Shown here: piece after piece, positions 21,898 to 35,930 of the stretch
How positions within the stretch are numbered: the stretch's first letter is position 1
How the letters are laid out: each line of letters opens with the position of its first letter
DNA from: Ianthella basta
Taxonomy: Eukaryota; Porifera; Demospongiae; Verongiida; Ianthellidae
DNA: 64,000 nt
Assembly (NCBI GenBank): GCA_964019415.1
Contig: OZ025888.1
Span: 4,357,536-4,421,535 of the forward strand
Direction: 5' to 3'
Notes under the pieces: generated by a model
The model's input: only the letters and a program-made list of their open reading frames with translations
What the model was told of the DNA's origin: nothing
The model's database searches: none
Made by a program: the position numbers and the translations under genes

Positions 21898-24343
21898 ATG
21901 GAGGTGCTGTTGGTTCTACTGGGACTTATCACAGCCAGTTTCCAAACAGGTAGGAGGGGCTTAGGAGTGATTGCTAGGGATAGAGGGAGTTGAGGAGCTG
22001 TGGTACCATCCACATGACTCACAGGAGAGGCAGCTGTTGTGGTGAAGATCAGGGCTTACAATGCTAGTGGTGAACTGGACATTGAGTCAGGAAATACAAT
22101 CAATATTGACAGCTTCACACTGGGAACAAGAGTTCTTCTGACCTGTGATGTGATAGGACTACCTGAGGGGAGTGAGGTGATCAGCTACAAGTGGTACCAC
22201 AACTGCACTCAAGTGAGATGCGAAGTACAAGATGGAACACCCTACCTCAGAGCAGTGGATGACACTCTATTGGTGGATGTCACTTCCCATGATTTAAGAG
22301 GAAGGTACTATTGTGTAGCTGAGTATGGCAATGAACAAAGCATGAGAGGTTTCACATCAACAATCAGTGTAACAGGTTAGTGAGTTCATTAAACATAATT
22401 ACATAGGTCTGGATGACAGCATTGTTTGGACTGTTCCACTCTTAGACTACATCTATGTTCTGCAGATAGCCCTGGTCCATTCCTGTTTACCCCCAACTCC
22501 CTCCTCCTTGAGAACACTCTTATTACTGACCTACAACAGATAACAGGAAATGGACAACAGAGTACAACCTGTTCAGATGAGAATGGAGATATGCTTCGAG
22601 AGGGAAGTACAATGCCATTAGATACAAAAGGAAGCATTTCACCATCAAAACTTCTAATAAATGGACAGTACCATTGCTGGAGTATTCCAAACAAGAGGAT
22701 CTTCTTTAATGTGTTCACTAAGATCTTCAATAAGATGCATAAATACCATGTGTCAACATTCATGCACACATGATGTAGAATTCACATATGCACACCTTTC
22801 CACAGCTTCCCTACCTACACCAATCATACACACCAGTGCTGGAGTGTGGACCTTCACATCACCAGAAAGTGGACGGAAGAGATATATTGTAGAGGTTGAG
22901 TGTAGTGTACGAAACATCACATTTGTAGAGAAGTACATGAGTGTCAGTGCTAATAGTGAAGGAAGTGGACGAGTAGCAATAGATGAATCATGTTTTGGAG
23001 GACTAGGCCAGCTCTACAGAGTGAAGGTGTGGGCAGTTAGTGGACACAACATCAGTCAACAGCCAGCAGTGAGATGTCTTACACCAGATGGGCAATGTAG
23101 GGAAGGTAAGAGATGCACAAGGACATGCAGTGTTTCAGTATATTGTTGTGGAATGATCAAAGGGAATACGACATTATTGTAGAGTAGCATGCTAAGTTAA
23201 TGGCAAAAATGATTGTATTGTAATGCAACTATATCATGACTGCATGATCATTTTCACCAGGTGGACCAACCACAAACATTGTGATGATTACACCAACAGC
23301 TGTAGGTAGCAGAGGAACTCCAACTCCAACAACAGTGGCTACTACATTAGTAACAACTGATTCGTCATCCCCTGCACCAAGTGGGTCACATGATTAGGAA
23401 CAATACATTAACTGCATTGCCATTGCCAACTTAATGCCCAATTTCAATGTATTATGTGAAACAAACCCATCTCTGCCATTGCTGCCTTTAATAGATACAT
23501 GTACCTGTACTTCAGTGCTTCCAATATCCATTGGTGCACTAAATGGTTCTTATAGACATAGCTACATTCACTGATTGTATAGCAATGATTGTGATTGCAT
23601 GATTCTGCTCACTATTCCTGTATATAGGTAGATCAACACCAAACCCAGTGGTGTTTACACCAACAACTGTAGGTAGCAGAAGAACTCCAACTCTAACTAC
23701 AGTGGCTACTACATCAGCAATAACAGACCTGTCACCATCAAGCTCCACACCAAGTGGATCCCTTGGTTAGTATACCTATTATACAGTTCTACAATATAGG
23801 GTAGAATCAGTGATGCAGTTTGGGAGGGCTGCTTGGTAGTAAAGTCAAGCAGGCATATAGCCACTACTTCTGGATTATACAAACTTGCAGTGCCCTCACC
23901 CCTTCACCCCATTCTACTGCCTTTCGGTTGAATGTTAACTGCACTGCCATCACCAGCTCAATACCTAATGTCTTGTGTGAAACAACACACTCATTTATTT
24001 GTCATTGCTTCCATTTACAGGCACATGTACATGTACTTTATCAACAGTGCTGCCAATATCCATTGGTGCACTAATGGTTCTTGTGGGCATAGCCACATTC
24101 ACTGCTGGTGTGGTGATGTTGATAAGAGCCAATCACAGGAGGGTACTGGACCACTCCCTCAAGCCACCTCCTCCTGGGACTGATCACTATGAGGTGGTGG
24201 ATGAAGGGAAGAAGAGCACACCTCTTGGTGCAGGGGTCTACGAGGAGGTAGACAAGCGGGACACAGAGGGACACAACAAGCACTATCAGGAGCTAGACCT
24301 GATGAAGGTGGAGAGGAGTGAGTATGCATCCATGAAAGCTTAA
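21898..24343 (+). CDS. Receptor 5, tail A with B-like stalk, odd donors
   Basis: Exons: 21898-21949 signal, 22025-22375 Ig1, 22466-22729 Ig2, 22806-23105 FN3, 23261-23392 stalk 1, 23628-23765 stalk 2, 24021-24343 TM and tail. The full chain is 519 residues. Donors after Ig2 (22730) and after stalk 1 (23393) are AT rather than GT. Reading through the first gives a stop after 14 codons and so a secreted two-Ig form; skipping stalk 1 keeps the frame (475 residues). The intron after FN3 and the two-stalk layout resemble tail-B genes, but the tail is type A (H-Y-E-V-V, V-Y-E-E-V, H-Y-Q-E-L, S-E-Y-A-S-M). A dead tail-A TM exon lies between the stalks. It is likely a recombinant gene, perhaps impaired. 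Confidence 0.65.
23494..23580 (+). pseudogene. Relic tail-A TM exon inside receptor 5
   Basis: The sequence matches the start of the tail-A terminal exon (acceptor AATAG, then a copy of the C-C-A-A-T-A-T-C-C-A-T-T-G-G region) but carries indels and ends before the tyrosine motifs. It sits between stalk exons 1 and 2, evidence of exon duplication or unequal exchange. Confidence 0.65.
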
Positions 24344-25181
24344 CTAAAATTATTAACTAATTAATTCTATGTTTTAAGAGTGCAATATTATATAGTGTGT
24401 GCTTCATACAGTATTATACTTATCACATCTACACGTATTTTATAATTGCTTATAGCTATACGCACAGTGTGCTAAGATAGAAGTCCAGTAACATACATTG
24501 TCTGGTTGGTCTAGTAAAGAGTATTCAACTCCATTTGTTAATAGATCTTATGAAATGTCAATGCATGATAGGTGAACGTACTTTTCTGAATTACAAGACA
24601 TCAATATTAGTGGCCTCTTGCTGTATTATAGAACTCCCTTTCCTTACATTGTCACAATCAACTTGTCACTGCAGATCATATTCATTTTGCTTTCAGTGCT
24701 ACTGAACACAAGACCATACACACATAGCCACTCAAGAGCCTTACATGTCCCAATGCTGCACTGGTCCATCTCCACTGAGAGGAGTCTAGCTGTGTTCTTG
24801 CTATGCCCTCCTATGTAATCCAAAGTTTATGATGTTGGCCAAACTTTCCACAATGTGTACCACAAATGAGTAGTGGCTCACCATTGTGTGCCATGCATGG
24901 AATCAAAGCACATTTCAGCTAAGTGTGTATATATAATACAGCTAATATGCAAACACACAGGAATGCTACCACAAAGCTGATCCCACACCATACGAATGGT
25001 CATTCACCTCACTTATTGCATGCTCAGCAATGGGACTAACGACTTGGCAGGCCACTCATAGGTACTGTACATCTGACCATATCATATCCATTTGGAGCTA
25101 GATGGACAATGATATTATTATATGTAGCTTTACATGGAATGAGGGGGGTAGTGCTGCCATCAATAGAAACACATTAAAAAC
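24344..25181. other. Intergenic, 3' flank of receptor 5
   Basis: This contains the tail-A type 3' UTR-like sequence and a spacer closely similar to 56892-57745. No gene is seen. Confidence 0.6.
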
Positions 25182-25396
25182 AATGAAGAAGTAAGGCAAG
25201 TTGACAGGGAGAGGGGAGAGAGTGGTGGAGTAGATGGTGGTGTGGAAAAGGAAGAAGAGTATGACAACACGAAAGTGGTGAAGTATGAGTCAAAGGCAGA
25301 CAGTGAGTCTGTGCAGCAGATTGAAAGAGACAGTAAAGCTCCAAATGTTGACATGCTCTATGCAGTAGTGGATACAAGTCATAAGAAGAGAAAGTG
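25182..25396 (+). pseudogene. Relic 3' part of a tail-B exon
   Basis: This is the final third of a tail-B exon, recognisable by the AAGGCAAGTTGACAGGGAGA region, the S-E-S-V-Q-Q-I-E motif and the last L-Y-A-V-V-D motif before TGA at 25394. An early TAA (25191) lies in the Lys-rich part. No TM helix or upstream exons accompany it. A sister relic is at 57746-57986. Confidence 0.75.
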
Positions 25397-27882
<2,486 letters not shown>

Positions 27883-30800
27883 ATGAAGGTGCTGCTCGTT
27901 CTACTGGGACTCATCACAGCCAGTCTCCAAACAGGTAGGAGGGGCTTAGGAGTGATTGCTAGGGATAGAGGGAGTTGAGGAGTTATTGTGTGGTACCATC
28001 CACATGACTCACAGGAGAGGCAACTGTTAGAGTGAAGATCAGGGCTTACAATGCTAGCAGTGAATTGGACATTGAGTCAATAAATACACGTCATAGAGAC
28101 AGCTTCACACTGGGAACAAGAGTTCTTCTGACCTGTGATGTGACAGGACTACCTGAGGGGAGTGAGGTGATCAGATACAAGTGGTACCACAAGTGCCCTC
28201 AAATGGGGTGTATGGTACAAGAGATACAAGAGGGAACCCCCTACTACAGAGCAGTGGATGACACTCTATTGGTGGATGTCACTTCCCATGATTTGGGAGG
28301 GAGGTACTATTGTGATGCTGAGTATGGCAATGAACAGAGCCCAAGAGGTTTCACATCAGCAATCAGTGTAACAGGTTAATGAGTTTATCGATCATATATA
28401 CCCCGTTGCCATGGCAACCGCGCGAAAATATATCGCGTAAACAAGCCAGCCGGGATATAACAGGATCTAAGAAGCATATATATGCACAGGGGCGCTTAAA
28501 TCCTGTTATATCCCAGCCCAAATATGGAAGGTGTGAGAGATAACAAAGAATTGTTATTGATAACATCGAAGGTGTCAAATCACACCAAAGCACAAATGCA
28601 GCAACTTGCAGTCAACTTTGCGTGGCTTTGGAAGAGTCGGCAAAGCATTGAAAAGGAGAATACCTCCCTCCATCACGCTGCAACCAATGCACGCAAGCCA
28701 ACAACGTAAAGCGCTCCGCAGCCGTGCTGGATAAACCATGTACGCGACCCGCACAGTACACAGATTAGAAACACCAAGCTCGTACGCCAATTCGTACGCA
28801 AGGGCACTCAAACTCACTGCAGCAGTGGGAACGCACTGTTTCATGGGGAACAGAAAGTCGAGCAACGAGCGCAAAAAAACTCGAAGCCGACGAAGGCCAA
28901 GAACGTCGCCGAGGCCTCAATCACTTCCCTGGCCCCTTAAAGTGTTGCTCCAATGGCTTAGCTTCAGGCAAATACTTCACGGCACTTGTGAATTCAACAA
29001 AACTTGGCAGCCGCTCTTCAGATCTGCCGCCCTGGAAGAAGCCCGCCCTTCGAATAAGAGCCTAGACGCGCTAGGCGGGGTATATATCACTTATACCACG
29101 GCTCTTCGGTGTATATGGATTTTAGACGCACTCGGGCCTCGTGCGCCTAAAATCCATATACACCTCAGCGCCGTGGTATAACTAATACATATAACCTGAA
29201 TAAGAACAAGTTCTCAGTTTGTACTGTTCTACTGTATGTCTACATTCTGCAGCTAACCTTGGTCCATTCCTCTCAACATCAACCTCCCTCCTCCTCAACC
29301 ACTCCCTCATCATTGATGCACGACCGGTAGGAAGAATGGAAAGCCAAAAGTGGATTAACTGCACCAGTGGGAGGAATTGGGGAGTACCAGTAACATTCTC
29401 TGATGTAGATCAAATGGCTATCACAGCAAGTCGAGGTGATAGAAACACTGCCACAACTGAGCTGACCAGTTACACTACCAATGGACTCTACTATTGCAGT
29501 TCAAACAGACGAAAGGCCTACTTCTCAGTTTACTCAATGGACTCAGGTAAGCAAGCTGATGTTGCTAATTATATAATTCTGAAACACACTCACATTATAG
29601 ACAAAAGACATAATGCATACCAAAACCCTAAAACTAAAAAACAATAGTTGTATTATAATTATACTGTTTCAAAGTTGAACATGGTATGTAAGCTTTACTT
29701 TCAGCTGATTATGTGTATATCCATCTTTCTAGCCACTCTACAAATGCCCCATGTAAGTGTCCAGAACACTATGTGGACCTTCACATCACCAGATGGCAGC
29801 CAAGTGGAGAGATATATTGCAGAGTTTGAGTGCAGTGTACGAAACATGACATTTGTAGAGAAGTACATGAGTGTTAGTGCTAATAGTGGAGGAACTGGAG
29901 GAGTAGCAAGAAATGCATCCTGTTTCGAACTAGGCCAGCTCTACAGAGTGAAGGTGTGGGCAGTTAGTGGACACAACATCAGTGAACAGCCAGCAGTGAG
30001 ATGTCTTATACCAGATGGACAGTACAGGGAATGTAGGAAAGCAAGCAAAGATATGCAGTGTACATGTTCTGACCTGCTGCAGGAATGGTTCCGAGGGTAT
30101 GGTTGGCATCTGCTAATTCTCCAGTTACTGCTCTAATTCATATAATTATGATTATAGTATGTTTATATATTCAATAATCATGCCATGCATCTTCCAGTTA
30201 TTGACTGATTTGGTTCACTGACCTCCAACGGTGGAATTTACAATCCCTGTCATTACAGCAGCTTTGTACCTTGCATGTATTCTAGCTATAGCTCAAGTTG
30301 CGGTGTACTGTTCCATGTACTATAGCAATTAGGTTAACCTGCTGAAGGTATAATTATAATATATACTCCTGCCATTGTTCAATGTCCAAGTTCATAATTT
30401 TATTGATAGCAATGATTATCATCATGTGCACTAGATGGACTAACCACATGATGGTTGATGGGTGATGATTGCACCAATAACCATAGGCAGCAGATCTAGA
30501 GGAAGTCCAACTCTAACAATATTGGCTACCACATCAGCAATGACTGACTTGACACCGCTGCCATCCTCCCTACCAAATAGACCTTGCCTAATGAAAACTG
30601 AAGTATGCTAGTATTATGCCAGGACCATTATGCGCTCCTGATTATACCTAAATACTCAATACAAGAGCATTATAGGAATGAAGCCACACCTATTAGATAC
30701 ATTTGAGCAAGCCCTAGTGAAATCTATCAAAGGTGAGTCTTTGTAGCTATTTTGCCCTTTGTGATCTTGTCACTACTTCTTTTCATAGGTACTTTATCAA

Positions 30801-31099
30801 TAGTGCTGCCAATATCCATTAGTGCACTAATGGTTCTTGTGGGCATAGCCACATTCACTGCTGGTGTGGTGATGTTGGTGAGAGCCAATCACAGGAGGGT
30901 ACTGGACCACTCCCCCAAGCCACCTCCTCCTGGGACTGATCACTACGAGGTGGTGGATGAAGGGAAAAAGAGCAAACCTCTTAGTGCGGGGGTCTACGAG
31001 GAGGTAGACAAGCAGGACACAGAGGGACACAACAAGCACTATCAGGAGCTAGACCTGATGAAGGTGGAGGGGAGCAAGTATGCATCTGTGAAAGCTTAA
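27883..31099 (+). CDS. Receptor 7, beta-type Ig2, tail A, stalk lost
   Basis: Exons: 27883-27934 signal, 28015-28374 Ig1, 29253-29546 Ig2, 29733-30032 FN3, 30789-31099 TM and tail; 438 residues, all phase 1. The Ig2 is the beta type and retains a core-like Trp (Q-K-W-I-N-C) and L-Y-Y-C. The Ig1 variable part is S-E-L-D-I-E-S-I-N. A stalk-like exon near 30486-30587 has lost its donor to a small deletion, so FN3 probably joins the TM exon directly. The last FN3 base is T instead of G, giving Cys at the join. Intron 2 carries a 790-bp insertion. Tail motifs are complete, though L-G-A-G reads L-S-A-G and S-E-Y reads S-K-Y. Confidence 0.75.
28405..28418. promoter_or_regulatory. Perfect X-box-like palindrome
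   Basis: The 14-base string GTTGCCATGGCAAC equals the symmetric consensus bound by RFX transcription factors. It lies at the left edge of the insertion, 106 bases before a short ATG frame. Function here is speculative; it may simply be part of a transposon end. Confidence 0.35.
29091..29181. repeat. Long imperfect hairpin
   Basis: Arms TTATACCACGGC and GCCGTGGTATAA enclose a second pair, GGTGTATATGGATTTTAG with CTAAAATCCATATACACC. The loop region contains a further GCGCAC/GTGCGC-like pairing. It marks the right end of the intron insertion. Confidence 0.75.
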
Positions 31100-32110
31100 G
31101 CAAACAACTACCTAATTACGTTGTATTTCTTGAGGTGTGCAATTATAGTGTGTGCTTAATATACTTATCACATCTACACATAATTTATAACTAGTTACAT
31201 CTATACTAGAGAGTGTGCTAAAAAGAACCCAACGTACATTGTCTGGTTGGTGTAGAAAAGTATATACTACTTCATGTGTTAATGGATATTTGGAAATGTC
31301 ATTGTATATGCAGTAGTTATACCTTTCTGAATTATGTACAAGACAACATCAACATTAGTGCATGGCCTGTTGATGTATAATTGTAGAACTCCCTTTCCTT
31401 ACATCACAATTTCATCTAGCCTCATCCCCAGGCCGTCCGCAATAATTAGCGTGGACGGGCAATTAACGCGAAGGGCCTGTCCTTTCTTCACAGTCAACCT
31501 GGCATTGTGGATCATGTTGCTTTCAGTGTTGCTGAACACTAAACTACATGTACATAGCCACTCAAGACCCTTACATGTCCCAATGCTGACCAAGCTAGTG
31601 GCTCACCATGCACAGCGTGTCATGCATGCATGGAATCAAAATTCATGCAGGCACACAGGAATACTACCCCAAAGGTGATCCCACACCTTATGTATGATCA
31701 CTCACCTCACTTCTTGTATGTTCAGCAATGGGACTAAGGAACTAGCTCCTCTTTGGGTAGGTCAATCTTTACACTGAATGAAGGGGGTAGTGCTGTCATC
31801 AGTATAAACGTATTTAGAATAATGATGACAGATTGAAGTGCATGCAAAGTATAGACACTGTACAATACTCTCTTAGTTTCTCAAGTTCTTATCCCTCAGC
31901 TCATGTACCAGGTGCATGGATGCAAATGAAATTTACATTCCAAGGTGAACTGACACATGAACATCTCACATAGTGGCAGTAATTTGTGAAGTACAATTAT
32001 TATAGGTGATCAAGTAGTTAACCGCCATTTTAACCGCCTCTAGCTAGGGAGGTTAGGCAATGACATGCATAAATTTACTATAGCTATAACTATAGGTACA
32101 TGTAATTGTT
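31100..32110. other. Intergenic, no gene seen
   Basis: The 3' flank of receptor 7. It includes a small GC-richer insert near 31420-31490 (AGCCTCATCCCCAGGCC) absent from paralogous flanks, probably a transposon fragment. No gene is supported. Confidence 0.5.
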
Positions 32111-32237
32111 CGTGGATACTAACCATTAGAAAGCCACTTGTAAACATTGTCAGGAAGCCACCAAGTGGCTCCCAACTTGAGTGTTCTGCACCACACTATC
32201 AGGGGAGGGCAATATCTTTACAAAAGGAGTTCTGACA

Positions 32238-34400
32238 ATGAAGGTGCCTTTGATTCTACTGGGACTCATCACAGCCAGTCTCCAAACAGGTAGGAAGGTT
32301 GAGAGTGACTGCTAGAGAGGGAGGGAGTAGGGGAGTGATTGGTGGCTATATATCATCCACATGACTCACAGGAGAGGCAGCTGTTATGGTGAAGATCAGG
32401 GCTTACAATGATAGTGGTAAACTGGATATTGAGTCAATAAATACACGCCTAAGAGACAGCTTCACACTGGGAACAAGAGTTCTTCTGACCTGTGATGTGA
32501 CAGCTAGGACTACCTGAGGGGAATGAGGTGGTCAGCTACAAGTGGTACCACAACTGCGATCAAGTGACTGAATGTGAGATACAAGAGGGAACCCCCTACT
32601 ACAGAGCAGTGGCTGACACTCTATTGGTGGATGTCACTTCCCATGATTTGGGAGGGAGGTACTATTGTGATGCTGAGTATGGCAATGAACAGAGCAAGAG
32701 AGGTTTCACATCAGCAATCAGTGTAACAGGTTAGTGAGTTCACCAAATGTAATTATGTAGGTCTGGATGACAACATTGTTTGGACTGTTCCACTCCACAT
32801 CTATGTTCTGCAGATAGCCCTGGTCCATTCCTGTTTACCCCAAACTCCCTCCTCCTTTAGAACACTCTTATTACTGACCTACAACAGATAACAGGAAATG
32901 GACAACAGAGTATAACCTGTGGAGGTGGGGATGGAAGGATATTCCGACAGGAACCCGTAGACCAAGTGATTGACAGAGGGAGCATTTCACAACAGCATCT
33001 TCGTACAAATGGACATTATTATTGCTTGGGCCACTCAATGAAGAGGATCTACTTTAATATTTTCACCAACAACTTCAGTGAGTCCATTACACATACAGGG
33101 GATGCAAAGGTGTACACGTGTCCTGAAAGTGAAGCATATACACCTTTCCACAGCTTCCCTGCCTACACCAATCATACACACCAGTTCTGGAGTGTGGACC
33201 TTCACATCACCAGATGGCAGCCAAGTGGAGAGATATATTGTAGAGTTTGAGTGTAGTGTACGAAACATCACATTTGCAGAGAAGTACATGTCCATCAGTG
33301 CTAATAGTAGAAGAATTGGACGAGTAGCAATAGATGAATCATGTTTTGGAGGACTAGGCCAGCTCTACAGAGTGAAGGTGTGGGCAGTTAGTGGACACAA
33401 CATCAGTCAACAGCCAGCAGTGAGATGTCTTACACCAGATGGGCAATGTAGAGAAGGTAGGGGAGGCATGTGAAGAAATGTTTTGTTCTGACAGCTGCTG
33501 CAGGAATGGTTCTGAGTATGGGTATGGTTGGCATCTGCATATTTTCTAGTTACTGCTCTAATGCATAATATTTATTTTATCTATTTTAGTTACTGTACAT
33601 TTGATTATTTCGAAAATCATGTCATGCATCTTCAAGTTATTGACTGATTTGGTTCACTGACCTGTAGCAGGTTAACCTGCCGAAGGCATATATTCACTCC
33701 TGCCATTGTTCAAATGTCCAAGTTTACAGTTTTACTGATTGCAATGATTATCATCATGTGCACTAGATGGACTAGCAACAAGCACAGCGATGCATACACC
33801 AACAACTGCAGGCAGCAGATCTAGAGAAACTCCAACTCCAACAATATTGGCTACCACATCAGCAATGGCTGACCTTCCGCCACTGTCATCCTCCTTACCA
33901 AATGGACAACAAGGTTAGTGCTTAATGAAAACTGAGGTATGACATACCTAAACACTCAATACAAAGAATTATAGGAATGAACTCACACCTATGTTGAATA
34001 GATTTCAGAAATTCTAGTGAAATCTTTCCAAGCCATTCAAGGTGAGTCTTGTAGCCATTTTGGCCTTTGTGGTCTTGCTTCCATTCATAGGTACTTTATC
34101 AACAGTGCTGCCAATATCCATTGGTGCACTAATAGTTCTTGTGGGCATAGCCAGATTCACTGCTGGTGTGGTGATGTTGGTAAGATCCAATCACGGAGGG
34201 TACTGGACCACTCCCCCAAGCCACCTCCTCCTAGGACTGATCACTATGAGGTGGTGGATGAAGGGAAGAAGAGCACACCTCTGGTGCAGGGGTCTACGAG
34301 GAGGTAGACAAGCAGGACACAGAGGGACACAACAAGCACTATCAGGAGCTGGACCTGATAAAGGTGGAGGGAAGCGAGTATGCATCCGTAAAAGCTAAAG
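32238..34400 (+). pseudogene. Receptor 8 pseudogene (tail A)
   Basis: All six exons are recognisable: 32238-32289, 32372-32729, 32814-33077, 33154-33456, 33767-33913 and 34091-34400. Ig1 has a 4-base insertion near 32503 (ACAGCTAGGAC), which shifts the frame into a TGA. Ig2 has TAG at 32858-32860 in place of a Glu codon. The tail exon has single-base losses near 34193 and 34281 and has lost its normal stop. A forkhead-like GTAAACA lies 98 bases upstream of the ATG. The splice sites remain canonical, so it may still be transcribed. Confidence 0.85.
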
Positions 34401-35810
34401 CAATACAGCTACCTAGTTACGTTGTATATTTGAGGTGTGCAATTATAGTGTGTGCTTAATATACTTATCACATCTATGCATATTCTATAACTAGTTACAT
34501 CTATACTTGAGAGTGTGCTAAAAAAGAACCCATGCAATGTACATTGTCTGGTTGGTGTAGAAAAGTGTATACTACTCCATGTGTTAATGGATCTTCTGAA
34601 ATGTCAGTGCATATACAGTAGGTACAACTTTCTGAATAATGTACAAAACAACATCAACATTAGTGCATGGCCTGTTGATGTATTGTAGAACTCCCTTTCC
34701 TTACATATCTTCACAATCATCCTAGCAATGCGGATCATCTGTTTTCAGTGTTACTGAACACTAGACCATAAGTACATACCTAGCCACTCAAAAGCCTTAC
34801 ATGTCCCAATGCTGCACTGGTCACTCAGTGTGATGGGAATTCAGGCCCAGTGCACTGCATGCATATGGTGCAAAGAGTACTGTATACAACTGCACGCATA
34901 CACAGACACACATACACCATATAGATAAAAGACCCACCATAGATATATAAAAGGGGTCTTCTATCATTGCATACGTACACAAAGGATATTGTGTTGCTGC
35001 CTGCCATCGCTTACAAAGCCACTTGCAAGTACAAACACATTATGCTCAAAAGGCTCCCACTAATGCAGGTCCTACCCATCCAGCCCCACAGTCTATTTCA
35101 CTACCATTGTACACACAAGGGTACTACACATAGCTATATGGGTGCAACCACTTTAGGAAGCCATTTGCAAACAAGAACACACATTACACTCTAGAAGCCC
35201 CCAAGTGGTACACTCACTCATTAGCAAGTGCATGTAGATCTACAATTAATGATATGCACATTATATGCAGTTGAGCTAAGAGAGAACATGATCATGCATG
35301 TGAACCATGTCATAGTTACATACGTACATAGGTCATGTCAGTGATACAGTAAAGTGGAGGCATTAATCGTACACACAAGAAGGCAAGGCATGGTGCAACT
35401 CCTCCAAACTTGGACGGTTTGCTGTGGCACATCAGTGGAAACACCATACCATATCCATTTGGTCTGAGGATGCTATGTAGATAGACAGTGATATGGCTTT
35501 ACAGTACATACATGGAATGAACGAAGTAGCACTGCCTTCAATAGAAATGCAATTAGAACAGACAGTGCATAAAGTGCATGGAAAGTATACACACTGCACT
35601 ATATCCCTCGATTAACCAGGTGCATAGGTGCAAATATCATTTACGTACATTCCAAGGTGATTCAGAATTGATGCATGAACATCTCACACAGCTAGTGGCA
35701 GTGATTTGTGAAGTATAATAATATAGGTATGCAAATGGTCAGGCAATGACATGTATATATATTTAAATTCATCTACTGTAGCTAGGCAGATGTTCATGCT
35801 TACTCCACAT
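34401..35810. other. Intergenic, no gene seen
   Basis: The 3' flank of receptor 8, followed by a spacer with a dispersed CCACTT/AAGTGG element at about 35150-35215 and sequence shared with 38880-39300. No gene is supported. Confidence 0.55.
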
Positions 35811-35811
35811 T

Positions 35812-35930
35812 AGGAAGCCACTTGTAAACATTGGCAGGAAGCCACCAAGTGCATCCCAAGTAGTATTCTCTACTGTACCACAGTATCAAGGAGGACAATA
35901 TTCTTGTGCTTAATGTCAGAAGTTCTAATG
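35812..35930 (+). promoter_or_regulatory. Upstream module of receptor 9
   Basis: AGGAAGCCACTT is followed at once by GTAAACA (35824-35830) and then CCACCAAGTG. The core is 107 bases before the ATG, one of the shorter spacings, as in receptors 8 and 11. Confidence 0.4.

Larger units (their letters stand above)
28401..29190. mobile_element. GC-rich insertion with terminal hairpins in intron 2
   Basis: Compared with the matching intron at 60950-61031, about 790 bp has been inserted, flanked by CATATA copies (28393 and 29188). It is markedly richer in GC than its surroundings. It begins with the perfect palindrome GTTGCCATGGCAAC and an inverted pair around GGGATATAACAGGAT. It ends in a hairpin of about 90 bases (29091-29181). 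Two short frames (28524-28709, 28738-29181) match no protein I recognise. The form suggests a non-autonomous DNA transposon or a captured fragment; the class is not determined. Confidence 0.55.

Noticed and set aside
28738-29181. 147-codon frame in the intron insertion as a real gene
   Set aside because: No recognisable domain, and it ends within a hairpin; kept only as part of an unclassified insertion.
32966-33250. Frame running from Ig2 through the intron into FN3 (also at 17511, 41246, 55312)
   Set aside because: The intron happens to be open in one frame, but it reads FN3 out of phase; the spliced phase-1 model explains conservation better.
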